Shown piece by piece: positions 21,001-31,027 of a DNA stretch of 64,000 nt (position 1 is the stretch's first letter; every line of letters starts with the position of its first letter). This stretch comes from Marsupella aquatica (lineage: Eukaryota; Marchantiophyta): NCBI GenBank assembly GCA_973895155.1, contig OZ316893.1, positions 27,776,001 through 27,840,000 on the forward strand. The letters run 5' to 3'. The notes beneath the pieces were generated by a model. It made no database searches. It saw only the letters and a program-made list of their open reading frames with translations, and had not been told where the DNA came from. A program made the translations under genes and the position numbers.

Positions 21001-21409
21001 TGACTGTTCAACAACCCCAATATGGCTGACAAACGACTCAACCGAGCACCCTCAAAGATAGGTGTCCGGGCATGTTCCTTAGCCTCCTTTCATTGTTGTT
21101 GTCCCTCTGGAATATGTTGTGGTCGTGGGTCATTTTGGGGGGCAGCTCCTTCAACACTAATGTCAGGGACACCATCTTCAACATCAGCACCAAACCAATC
21201 AACCATGAAGTCATCCATGGCTCTGTCCTGGTCATGCATGACCTGGTCATCAGTCTGAGGTGTTGCTTCCTTATCACTATGATCACTTACATCATTACTT
21301 GATGAGGATTCATCATCCTCTGATGGTTCTCCCTCTTCTGGCATGCCCATCTCCCGATATGCTGCTCTCAACCTTCGTGGTAACATTTGTTGAGATGGTT
21401 GCACATTCT
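18095..21409 (-). pseudogene. CACTA transposase, TNP2-like (Transposase_21, DUF4218, DUF4216)
   Basis: This is the leftward transposase of the CACTA element. An acidic exon (21404-21090) follows a probable acceptor at 21410. Next come ECTVCHEPRYDPN (about 20840), then NYNLPPWLSMKKGF and LIIPGPKK (Transposase_21 core). A clean 117-bp intron (20206-20322) joins WTMHDYP to GFGFVSG. LLDPMHIEGNVGKALIKAF follows at about 19840. The DUF4218 region has FFDCQVHLLVHLGHE, GPMHCRWMYWLERYM and EGSMATGYLTAE. The final frame (18655-18095) has GKIEEILVISYD and FKCKWF, typical of DUF4216. Frame changes near 20885, 20695, 20000 and 19440 and a TGA at 21090 show that this copy is decayed. Confidence 0.85.
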
Positions 21410-21655
21410 ACGCACATCACAACCAAAAAACCTCTTGATGTACATTTCACCAGGTACAACAAAAACAGACTTCAGACCATTCATTCAAGACAAATTAACA
21501 ATCAGTTTTAAGGATTGATTGCATGCATTCACATTAAGAACTTAAGTGAAGGGCCACACCAAAATTATACTACTCCAAAATGAGGCCAGAGGACATGTAT
21601 ATAATGATAAGTGTGAAGTACACACAAGGTACAAGAGGATGTATGACATGGCTCC

Positions 21656-22480
21656 CTAATCCCACTCATAGTGTGTGAATAACTCATCTCCAGCTCTAAT
21701 AGTCCTAGTGGCAAGAACTAAGCAATGGTCTTTATGATATGTTGGTCCATATGGTGCCGGCATTGGGCCATCAGTAAAAACCCACTCACAATTGGCCCTA
21801 CGCTTGGGTCGAGTCCCCACAGTACTATTTATAAAGCCAGCAATATTCCCATAATGTACGGGATCACCGTCTATCACCCGCTGCTCACTATACCTTCTAG
21901 TGCTACCATGAAAAGTATCTATCTCTAGGGCATATATTTTCCACTCAGGATGTTGTGCAAGGATCATGTTCCAGTGTCTTCTCTTGTAGATGGGTCCACC
22001 GTATGGGAACAAAGTAGGACCCTCTCTACCACAAGCACTTGACCCACTCCCATCATCCATGACGATATCCTCACAAGCAAATACTCCATATCCGTGTCTC
22101 TCTCCAAGTGTGGAAGCTTTCACATTCCAATGTCTACCCCAAACCACAATTATCTCCTCATCATAACCGGGAAAATAAGGCAAGCCAAGAGTCATAGGAT
22201 CCCAATCTTTGATGATAGAGGCACACTTGCCAGTGAATGAACAAATGCCCCACCTACCCTCAACTAGTGTTCTTGATGGGTCATTGGGTGCTCATGGCCT
22301 CCTCTTGGACTGGGGCCTGGACCGGGGTCTTCGTGTCTCAGTGGGCACATGAGACTGTTCCTCTTCAGTCCCATGATTTGTACTGACCCCTACACCCAAG
22401 GCTTGTGAAAGTGCATTGCCTATAGCATCTAAAACTCCTTGTGATGGGACATAGGGTGGTGGTGTCACCGGTCTACGCAT
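21656..22480 (-). CDS. SET-domain protein frame inside the CACTA element
   Basis: The leftward frame runs from 22480 with one in-frame TGA at 22292, then continues (RTLVEGRWGICSFTGKC) into 22195-21656. The SET signature is clear: ERHGYGVFACEDIV, then DGDPVHYGNIAGFINST followed by ANCEWVF, and finally RTIRAGDELFTHYEWD. These correspond to the SAM-binding start, the NH-type motif and the GEEL..Y motif of lysine methyltransferases. There is no pre-SET Cys cluster and no visible post-SET. A probable acceptor (CATGGAATAG) precedes 22495. It lies between the zinc-knuckle exon at 22842 and the acidic exon at 21409 on the same strand, so it may be an alternative last exon or a gene within an intron. 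The TGA could be a decayed CGA. Confidence 0.75.
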
Positions 22481-22606
22481 ACTGGATCCCTATTCCATGC
22501 AAAAACCCACAAAAAACCATGTGTAAACATTGATTCACTTATGAAAATATGAGGGAAAAAAGGCAAACAATTGAAATCCACATGTACCATATGGGGTGAA
22601 GAAGCC

Positions 22607-22842
22607 CCCGGAGTAAGACCCCTGTGACGTCCATATCTCTCAATATGTTGAGCACACACATAAGATTTTTGAGAAACTTGGCCCACACATCTGGTGCACT
22701 CACAAAGTCTCCGGGGAGGATCACGAGGACCGGTAACCTCAGGTTGAGGAGGAGGGGGTACATCGGAGGAGGAGTACTCACTACTGGATAGTTCAGAGGA
22801 GGAGGACATATCCACTGCCACATTACATTGCATGTAGGGCAT
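22607..22842 (-). CDS. N-terminal exon of CACTA protein with Cys/His motif
   Basis: A Ser-rich leader is followed by CECTRC, a spacer and then CAQHIERYG. This C-x2-C...C-x2-H type motif is usual at the N-terminus of plant CACTA TNP2 proteins. A donor-like GGTACATG follows SSPHM. It could splice to the SET exon near 22495 or to the transposase exon at 21409. Confidence 0.55.
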
Positions 22843-22859
22843 GATTAGAATCCCTCTCG

Positions 22860-23378
22860 GCCAAAAAATATCCTAAAACTAAACTACAAAAACCCTTTTT
22901 TGTTTAGCATGAAACCCAAAGGAAAGTGTCATGCACAAAAATATCACATTGTCACCCTTGGGAAAATTGTAATGGTCTAGGCCCTGAATTAGGTTAGTGA
23001 ATTACCTGAATGAGACCCGGGCTCAACAGTGCCTATAGGTCGTGTGGCTCAATGAACATGAGCCAAATCTAGAAGTAGGAGGAAAATACTGGAAAAAAAT
23101 GTAAGTTTTGGATAGTCATTAGCATCTCTCAAGTTGTGGAACCCCAAACATAAGTTACACATATATATTCTTGCAAAACAAAAAATGGCAAGGTTTATGA
23201 AAAATCTCCACTAACAACACTACATACATGTTATACCTTTTAGATGCCCGGGTTCCCACAATGCATATGCATTAGACAAAAGTTGAGGAAGTAGTGATGT
23301 CCCTGGGGTGTATCATGATTACATGGGTTTTCCCCTCAATTGTTAGCATAAAAATCTCTTAGAACTTTCCCTCATAAG
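22860..23378. other. Gene-free stretch
   Basis: This is the intergenic region upstream of the leftward CACTA gene. I see no clear gene or repeat. Confidence 0.3.
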
Positions 23379-23840
23379 TTACCGTATAATTAACCCAAGT
23401 GTCCATGAAAATAGAGCCTGTCTTTCCCTCCTAAGTTGGCCTAAACCCCAAAAGCCAAAACATAAACACCTCCTCTTATTCCAATACATATAAGCCAAAC
23501 ATTCATAAAATGAAATCCCCCTGGCCAAACCCAAAACATAAAACACCTCATACATATTACCCTCCAATCTAAGCCCAACGTACCTTCATAAAATAAACCC
23601 TCCCCCAACCAAACCAAACGTCCCTCCATTTACCCTCCAATACACATAACCCCAACCTTCATAAAATAAAAACCCTCCCAACCAGGCAAAACCCAAAAGC
23701 CAAAATATAAATCCCCGTCTCTTTCCTTCCAATATAACCCCCAATTTTCTGAAATAACACTCCCCCCAACCAGGCCAAACCCAAAAGCCGTAACATAAAA
23801 CCCGGGCTCCTCTTACCCTCCAATGTCAGCACTTTTAAAC
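23379..23840. repeat. C/A-rich degenerate tandem repeat
   Basis: Blocks such as CCAAACCCAAAAGCCAAAACATAAA and CCTTCATAAAATAAA recur every 55-65 bp with variation, at about 23440, 23530, 23580, 23660 and 23740. They lie between the two divergent CACTA genes. The leftward frames across the tract are likely artefacts of the repeat. Confidence 0.6.
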
Positions 23841-23937
23841 CCCAACCCTTATATGATCACATGGAATGAATTACTTGTACCAAATTTAATGTTTATGACC
23901 CCTCTTAGTATCCCTGCTCACAAAAAATACACATGCG

Positions 23938-24070
23938 AGATGGGGGTCTTTGCAAACCCAATAGCGAACATGTTTGCGAAGCCGTATTCTTTGCAAAGAT
24001 ACCATTTGCGAAGCTGGTTGAGAAGGTAGAACCATCGCAAACTGCGATGCAAATGACTTCGCAAACCCTA
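23938..24070. repeat. TTTGCGA motif cluster in the divergent promoter region
   Basis: Copies of TTTGCGAAG, TCGCAAA and GCGATGC occur in both orientations between the leftward transposase and the rightward second gene. The motif is the one seen near the CACTA left end. Confidence 0.65.
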
Positions 24071-24162
24071 ACTCTACTGTCCTTATCATTTGCCGAGCGC
24101 GGATGAGGCGGATCCATTTCTTTTGGGCCTTGGGAGAGAGCACCGCAGGCAAGGGAGGAGCG

Positions 24163-26157
24163 ATGGCAAGCGGAGGGGGAACTGGAGGTGATGGAGGAGC
24201 TTCTGCCAGCAGCGGAGGCAACCACTTAGAGGAGGAGGATCGACTTCAAAAGATTGTGGATGACCATTTCTTGGTTGCGTAGTTGAGTAAGATTGATTTC
24301 ACCTCTCCAGCAGGGCTTGCATCATTGAGTGCATTATTGGGCCAGGCCTTGCAATCTGGTCTCAGTGTAGGGAAAGCAGCAAGAGAGGAGGAAGAAAGGA
24401 GGACAGCCGAGCATAAGGCCGCTGAGAAGAAGCGAAAGAGGGATGAGAGAGCTCAGGCTGGAGTACTCTCCCCTCAAGCCTTGGAAAAGAAGAGGAGGAA
24501 AGATGAGAGAGACTTGATCAGGAAACATAGGGAGGAGCAGAGAAAGAAGGAGGAGGCAAGGAGGAAGCTGCCTCTGATTACATTAGAGGATTAGGGAATT
24601 CCCACAGAGCTTGCTTACAATGGGGCCAAGAGCACAATCAGACACATTGTGTCCACAAATTTTGCAAGAGGAGTCGAGTGGGGCACTCTCTCCAAGGCAG
24701 AGCAGAAGCGAGTGATCAATCAGGTGAAAGATGCATTCCGAAATGGAGGAGAGATGGATTCACAATGGCTTGCTGATAAAATCTCAAATTCCATGTCACA
24801 AGCACGATACCATGACAGGATGAAGATCAGGGCTCACCTGAGAGATCTAGAGGAGTACAGGAATTTAGGGAGGCCGCAACAGTTCTTAGAAGATATCTGG
24901 CAGGCCTTCTACGCCACAGAGGTGAAGTTGAAAGCAGCCAGGGTCCTGAATGAATTTACAAAGAAGTTGACAAAGGCCTGGAAGGCAAAGGAGGCCAGGA
25001 AGTCTGACCATGACCTGAAGATGATGGAGCAGAAGATGGCCCAGCTGCAGCAGGTTGTAGCAGAGGTGGGAGATCCGCCCAACAAGTTCTTGAAGGCAGC
25101 TGAGAGAGTCCAAGAAAAGCCCAACATCACCCACAGGCTTGGTCAAGGTGGCCTCCCCGGCCTCAAAGCAGCATTTGTGAGTGCACCGCCCTCTCCTCTC
25201 TTGACTTCTTACTCCAATTTCTATTCCAACACACCTGCAATGCCCCAACTCTTTTCTGTTGTGGCACCAAGTACTTCCAATTGGAGTTGTTGTGTCAGAT
25301 TAGCTCACGAACATTTGCTTCCCTTTTGACTTTTCGTCATAACAGAAATTGCGAAGCATTTGCAATGCGCGTCGCTTCGCAACTGCTTTGCAAACCTTGT
25401 TATTCACTTTTTTGGAAATAAATTTGCGATGCCCTTGCGAAGCCCCGCGCATCTCAATCAATTTTGCAACCTAGTTTTCCCTTATGTTTGCGAAGCTGGA
25501 GACTTCGCAAATTCAAAAAATTTGAATTTTTGAATATTTCAAAACGTTCAAGTGTTGTTTGAGGGTCGTAAGTCCCCATGCCACCCTTGTAAAACCACCC
25601 CCCCAACCTAAGCCCCAACCCCACTAGCACCTAATTAACCCCTCTAATTGTTTTAAGGCATTTTGGCTTGCTGTTATTGCTTGGTTTTGACCGATTGTGC
25701 CGGTTTTTATTTTGGTTAGTACAAGAGGTACAAGAGGAAGATCACAGCGCTGAGATGGAGGTGGGCCAGAAACATGGGAAGGAGCATCTCTTTCGGCAAG
25801 TTGATCAATTATTGGTGAGCGTTAATTTTCAGGTTAATGTGTTGATTGCATTTATGAAAAATTCCCTCTTATGGATGTCATTCACTTAATTGTAAGGTTC
25901 TATATGACTAATGCATTGCTGGCTTGCTAATGTAACAGAGACCGGATGATGATGGTGACTCCCATACCGAGGGTGATAGTAGCAATGAGGATGAGGAGGG
26001 GACAGGGGAGGGGAGTATTGCTCCTGCTAGTCGAGTCAGGCCAACTAGCATTGGAGAGCAATCATTTGCATCAGCACACTCCACTGGTGCTGCGAGTGGT
26101 AGTGCGGTAGGGGATGGGGATGGTGATGGTGATGGGGATGGGGATGGTGGCGGTGAT
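24163..26157 (+). pseudogene. Second CACTA gene (TNPA-like), 5' part
   Basis: An ATG at 24163 opens a Gly/Ser-rich leader. An in-frame TAG at 24280 leads into 24283-24594 (SKIDFTSPAG..., then a long Lys/Arg/Glu helix). A second TAG near 24592 leads into 24649-25190 (WLADKISNSMSQARY..., KAWKAKEARK, coiled coil). After a spacer with more TTTGCGA motifs, a basic exon (about 25718-25813) and an acidic exon starting after TAACAG at 25938 follow. The acidic Asp/Gly run is cut at 26158 by an LTR and continues at 30795 in frame. By position it is the partner protein that binds subterminal repeats, but I see no sequence match that proves this. Confidence 0.45.
25345..25515. repeat. Third TTTGCGA/TCGCAA motif cluster
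   Basis: Copies of TTGCGAAG, TTCGCAA and TTTGCGATG lie between exons of the second CACTA gene, probably inside an intron. Confidence 0.6.
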
Positions 26158-26162
26158 GGGGA

Positions 26163-27200
26163 TGTGGTGCGTCCCATGGCTCCCTAAACCCAAGAAACCC
26201 CCCCAGCGCAAGCCGATTCCCGTAGGTTTCGCGCTTGGCGAGGCTGTTTCCGCGGCTTAGCGGCATGGGACGCTGCTAACCTCCTACTACTACTATTAAC
26301 ATTTTACACACATATACTGGATAGATCCTTCATCGGGTCATGAGATACGTAGCCGGCCTAATCTAGGCCTTCCCTTGTCTTCCCCTCCGTCTTGTTAGGT
26401 ATGTTTGGATTCCGCCGCCGGAATGATCCCCAATAGGCTTGGTTAAGCCGCTAAGACCTCTCTCAGCTCGACACATCCAACTCTCACTCCCCTGCTTACT
26501 TTCCTTCCTCTATTGGTTGATGTGGACACTCTTCACACAAGTTAATGCGACACACAAATAGCAAAGTGACTCCTTCTGACTGAGTCATACCATGCACTTG
26601 CCATACAAACAGTACATCTCATACACAAGCTCTGCGAACTAAGCCGTGAGGCCAACTCTATTCAGCTCTTAGGCATGAGGAAACATGAATATACACAAGG
26701 GTCACTGTATGACTAACCGAGAGCTTCTCTTACTACTTGATCCCAGCCCGGCTGGTGCAACTAAAAACTTGCTAAAGAAGAGGCCCTGAGCTCCCCGCTG
26801 CCCAGGTACTTATCCTGGTAGTGGATCCGCCTAATTCTTTGCAGCGTAAGCCTAATCTACTTAACTGGATCTACCTATGTACAGTGAGGCAGAAGTACAA
26901 GTGTTGCTCTTACCAGTGGAACCGCAATCCCACTAAGCTAAGTGTCAGGGCCGCCTCCTGGTCCTGATCCTAATCCTAAACTTAGAGATCTGAGCCCGCT
27001 CTGCCCACTCACGCCTCCTCCCTCCACGTCCGCCCTTCCTAAAAGGAACGGCGCCCTTGCACCGTCACGACACCGGTGGTGGATCCTCAATGGACGCCCC
27101 CAACGCTCCCTCCGCAACCACTGCCGTAGGTTCGTTCTCTGACAGATTACCTGCCCTTGACTGAGTCAACTCTCCATCGGCCTGACTGGGCCCACCCCCG
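26163..27200 (-). other. Non-coding 3' part of the giant LTR
   Basis: I see no coding frame in this 1-kb part. It has no counterpart in the second copy, which is truncated near 38260. Confidence 0.4.
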
Positions 27201-27214
27201 GCTTCGGCCTCGGC

Positions 27215-30200
27215 TCAGAAATCATTCTCGGCTACGGCCTCAGCCTCGGCTACGGCCTCCCCGGCCTGCTCAAGAGGTGGATCTAGGATACCGGCCTCAT
27301 TACTGAGTAGTTCGGCTTGGGCCGCGCCATCCCCACCTTTGGTGATAGCGGGATCTATTGCCGTGTTCAAGCCGGAGGTTGGTACCGGTTTGAGTACGGC
27401 TTGAGGGGTCGAATAACCTCCGGACCCCGAAGGTTTCCGCTTCTTCTTCTTCAATATCTCCATAGCCGGTTCCTTCCCCTTGCCGCCAATGTCCGGCACC
27501 AGGCCGTGTGTCACGGCTGGTCCTTCGGCAATTACCACCCCGGGTAACTGGTTTGCGCCAACGGGAGATGGACCTGATGCAGCTAAGCATTTAAATACTG
27601 CGGCTTGTTTCTTCAGCCGCTTTGTTTGGTTGTCGGCCCGCCGCTGTAGGTTCTCCATCTTCCTCGTGATTTCCTCCAACTCCTCCTGGGTCTCATCCAG
27701 GTCCTTACGTGCCTCCTCTAGCTCGTTTTTGGCTTCCTCCAATTCCTTCTTGGTGGTAGCCCTCTCCTCCTGGGTTGCTCTTAGCTCCTTGTCGAGCTCC
27801 GCTACGACCTCAGACTCCATGTTATTCATCTTGGCATAAGTCTGGTCGAGCTGGGCGTCCGTCTCCCGCAGGTCGGCCTTGAAGCTGGCCGTCAGGGACG
27901 CAAGCTCCTGCTGTAGCGCAATAATCCCTTGATAGGATTTCCCTAACTCGGCCTCCTTCTGCTCAAGGGCTCTGTGGATGACCTCGAGCTCTTCCTTCAG
28001 CGCCCTCTCCCTTCTCTGAGTCTCCGCCGTGACCCGGTTGTTGACTGCTATATGGGCCTCCTCTGCGTCTCTCAACTCCTTCTTCCATTTCTCCCTGTCC
28101 TTGATTGCGTCGGCCAATTCTCCCTGGGTCTGAGTCAGTTTATCCTTGATAATCTGATTATCAACCTACGCAGTGTCCAACTGCCCCTGCATGATGTTCA
28201 GCTCATGCTGCTTAATCCGCAGTTCATCTTGGGCTTTCTTGGCCGCCCTTAGATCTTCAATCTGGGCTTCCATCCTCCTAAGCCGCCGGATGACCTCGTC
28301 CTTCTTGCTTCTCTCTAAAGCCACCGCTTCTTCTAATTGGTGCTTCTCCAACTGCTCCCTATGGAAAAAGGGTCCTACCTCCAACTCCTCCCCAAAGATG
28401 CCGAGCGCAAGTTCCCCACATATCTCACCATACTCCATGGCTCTATTTTTAGCGTAGGTGGAGTAAGTAGAAGTGATCGGCATCGCCCATCGCGGCCTCT
28501 GCTCCCAAGCCGTCTTGCGGATCTCTTCAATCGTGGCTAGAGGTTTGCTTCCTTTTTTGGCTAGCCGCCTGATGTCCTCCGGCCAATCTCCTCCTGGCAA
28601 ATCCTTTTCCCTAGCCAGGGCTGCCTTTTCTACTTCCCTAAGTCGCTCCTGAAATTCCTGTGCCGTCTGCTTTATGCCGTCAAAGCTCGGGGGAGCAACA
28701 TCTGGTGGGGGAGACTCGGGGCTACTCTGCTGGTTGGGGTCCCCTCAAACTACCCTTGGAAGTGTGGGGATAAACCGGCCACAGGTCCTTACTCCTGGAA
28801 CGTGATGGTCCGACCCATAGCCGGAGTTATCATGGCTGCAGTCCTCCACTGCCTCCTCCACCTCTTGGACTTCCGGCTTCTCCCTCTCCTCTTTGCCGGT
28901 AGGAGCTTCAAGCAATTCTGCCTCAGATTCAGAGCTTGAGACTCCCACGTACATTCGAACACCCAGCTTGGATTCTGGCCTGATTCTTCCGGTAAAGGGG
29001 TTTTCCCTTCTAAGTCTGCTTAGGTTGACCTCTGGGGCAGTGTCCTGTATTGGTGCCGCTGCCGAAGCTAGTGCCGCCTTTTCCTTCTCCAGCATTTTCA
29101 GCAGATTCTGCATGCTTGGTTGCTGCATCGGCAAGTCTTCCTTCCTTGGCCTAAACACCTGCTCAATCGTAGGGCTAACAGGTGGTTGAGGCTTCTCTGC
29201 TACCGGCCTTGGTGCTGGAGCTTCCTCGGGTGCCCTTACCTGCAGGGGAAGTACTGGGGCAAAGGTCTGACCTCTCGCATACCGGCACAACAGCGGCATG
29301 TGATAGCCAAGCCGCGACACGCTCCCCAGGCCGATTACCTGCTGCTCCTCCTTTAAGATCTTCTTCAATTGGTTGAGGAGGTACCCGTTGTAGTCCCGGC
29401 TTGGGTCTGGCCTCTCTGCCAGATAGACTTGTGCCTTGCCGATCTCTGCCCTCGGCAAGTTACAATGCATGGTCACCCGCAAGAAGTCGATCATCTCTCC
29501 TATGTGCGGGTTGGTGCAGGTGTTCCGGAAGAAGCCATTCTTCGTTGATGGCCCGGGGAACGACCGGAACTCCTTGTCAGGCAAGGTCTTCCTGGTATCA
29601 ACTTTGGTCTTATTGCCTATCGGCAAGCCAAACACTTCGGCAATCACCTTGGGAGTAAGATAGAAATCCTTCCCATATATCCTCGTGGAATTGGTCTCGG
29701 GTTCCCATGACCCCACGAATTCTAATAGGTCTGAATCCGGCACCTCCGGCTTCAGCCATGGTAATCTTACAAAGGCCTCTAAGCCGGATCCGGCCATGAA
29801 GCCTTGGTACTTCTTGGTCTGCATGGCCGTAAAGCATGCATCCTCCTCCCGTGCAAAATGTAGTTGCACCTCCTCTGGTAGGGTTGCCGCCCAGCCTTTC
29901 CAGGTGTCATCCCTGGTTGGAATGGCATTGATGGGATCGTCCTCCTCCTCTTCGGCTTCTCCCTGCCTCCTGCTCTGCTGCTCAGCTGGCTTCTTTGGTG
30001 CCGCCAACCTCGTTCTTTTTGTCGGGGTGGCTTCATCGTTGACGGCTCCCTTCCTCTTCATTTTGGCTCCTGTGGATGTCTCTCCTAGCACGGTTGCCTT
30101 TGTCCACCCCTCCGTGCTACCCTTCAACTCCCAGTGTATGTTGTTGTAGTGTTTGATGGCTTCTCGGATGCCGACGACTCTATCTTCGCAAAACAAAAGA

Positions 30201-30415
30201 TCGTCGAGCTGATTGGAAGTAGGAGTCCACAAGAACTCGGCCTTGATGAGTTCGCCTCCTAAGAAAGCCGTCTTCTGCAGCTCCCACAATCGAGTGAGCT
30301 CCTGCCATTCTCGAGCTGCCCTTTCTGATTCTTCATCCTCGTAAGTCTTGATGTATTCAGTTGCCCGTTCGAATAGCATCCCCAGAAATGTGCCGCTTGA
30401 TTGACGTTGCTCATA
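27215..30415 (-). pseudogene. LTR-borne ORF: plant mobile-domain-like region plus coiled coil (copy A)
   Basis: The main frame is 28745-30379 (544 codons). FVGSWEPETNSTRIYGKDFY followed by LTPKVIAEVFGLP resembles the plant mobile / transposase-like domain carried as an extra ORF by Tat-lineage retroelements. A TGA at 28745 separates it from the next block (28600-28166). A TAG at 28166 separates that from a long coiled coil (28117-27215) rich in Glu/Lys/Leu/Gln. Copy B has CGA at the first position and CAG at the second, so the original was one protein of about 1,050 residues. A frame change near 30385 separates the probable start (ATG near 30415) from the main frame. Confidence 0.6.
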
Positions 30416-30794
30416 CCCTCCTTAGGTCGATCGTCAGTATCTACTCTCTCCCCGAGTGCTTGCCTAAGCAGCTGACAGTAGTTGGCCTCCCGTAGTCATC
30501 TGCCTAGTTCGTGCTCGCAAATGAGCCACCATTCCCTGCAAGCGCTCCTTACCCCTCTCCTCTTTCGGTTCTTCCTCCCGTTGATCCTTCCTAGCCGCCG
30601 ACGCTTAGTGCGCCCTAACCCTAATCTTGTTTTCACGCCCAGCGTCCTTACCTCCGGCCTCGGCCCGGGTTCCATAGTCGCCCCTAATTGTTTATATTTT
30701 CCTTGTTTTGTCCCTATACTAAGGTGTTTCTAGGGTACACTTCCCTTTTCCCCTTAAACTAGCCCAGTGATTCCTGACTAGGCATCACAGGGGA

Positions 30795-30916
30795 TGAGGA
30801 TGAGGATGAGGAGGGAGACCAAGAGGAGGAGGAGGCCCCGGTCCCCCACCCCCGCCCCCCCAAGAGCATGCAAGGGCAAGGAGAAGGCCAAGGGGAAGAA
30901 GTCAAGGAGGGGTAGG
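30795..30916 (+). pseudogene. Second CACTA gene, fragment beyond the LTR insertion
   Basis: The acidic Asp/Glu run continues directly from 26157 once the LTR and one GGGGA are removed. A proline-rich stretch and a basic Lys/Gly/Arg-rich stretch follow. The fragment ends where retrotransposon-derived sequence begins at 30917. Confidence 0.6.
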
Positions 30917-30963
30917 AACCAGCTTGCCGATGCCGAACGAAACTACTCCACCACAGAAAGAGA
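30917..30963 (+). repeat. 47-bp displaced copy of RNase H coding sequence
   Basis: The sequence ACCAGCTTGCCGATGCCGAA and the following 27 bp are identical to 32963-33009 in the RNase H part of the pol gene downstream. It sits at the junction between the CACTA fragment and the truncated 5' end of the Ty3 copy. Confidence 0.85.
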
Positions 30964-31027
30964 ATTGGGGTAAGAAGGAGTTCACCTAGCCAAAGTAATA
31001 GAGGATTGGGGTAAGAAGGAGTTCACC
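30963..31027 (+). repeat. 24-bp direct repeat at the truncated Ty3 5' junction
   Basis: ATTGGGGTAAGAAGGAGTTC with the next four bases occurs at 30963-30986 and again at 31004-31027. Confidence 0.8.

Larger units (their letters stand above)
16860..26157. mobile_element. CACTA (En/Spm) element, left end to point of retrotransposon insertion
   Basis: The left end is CACTACTACATATTTGCC at 16860, preceded by ATA. Inside it are TTTGCGA/TCGCAAA subterminal motifs, a leftward TNP2-like transposase (18095-22842), a SET-domain frame, and a rightward second gene from about 24163. At 26158 the second gene is interrupted by LTR sequence and continues at 30795-30916. I could not find a right terminus ending TAGTAGTG, so the 3' end is either deleted or too diverged. 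Confidence 0.75.
26158..30794 (-). mobile_element. Giant LTR-like unit (4,627 bp) with 5-bp target duplication
   Basis: GGGGA at 26158-26162 and 30790-30794 flanks 26163-30789. On the + strand the unit begins TGTGGTGCG and ends GGCATCACA, so in its own (minus) orientation it begins TGTGATGCC. The same TGTGATGCC start follows the polypurine tract of a Ty3/gypsy pol at 34602, and the two copies align for about 3.6 kb. The simplest reading is a solo LTR that carries an ORF. Removing it restores the acidic reading frame of the second CACTA gene. An alternative is a non-autonomous element, but I see no second terminal repeat inside it. Confidence 0.75.

Noticed and set aside
27317-29837. Rightward frames opposite the LTR ORF
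   Set aside because: They are mirror frames of the leftward LTR-borne ORF and lack domain features.
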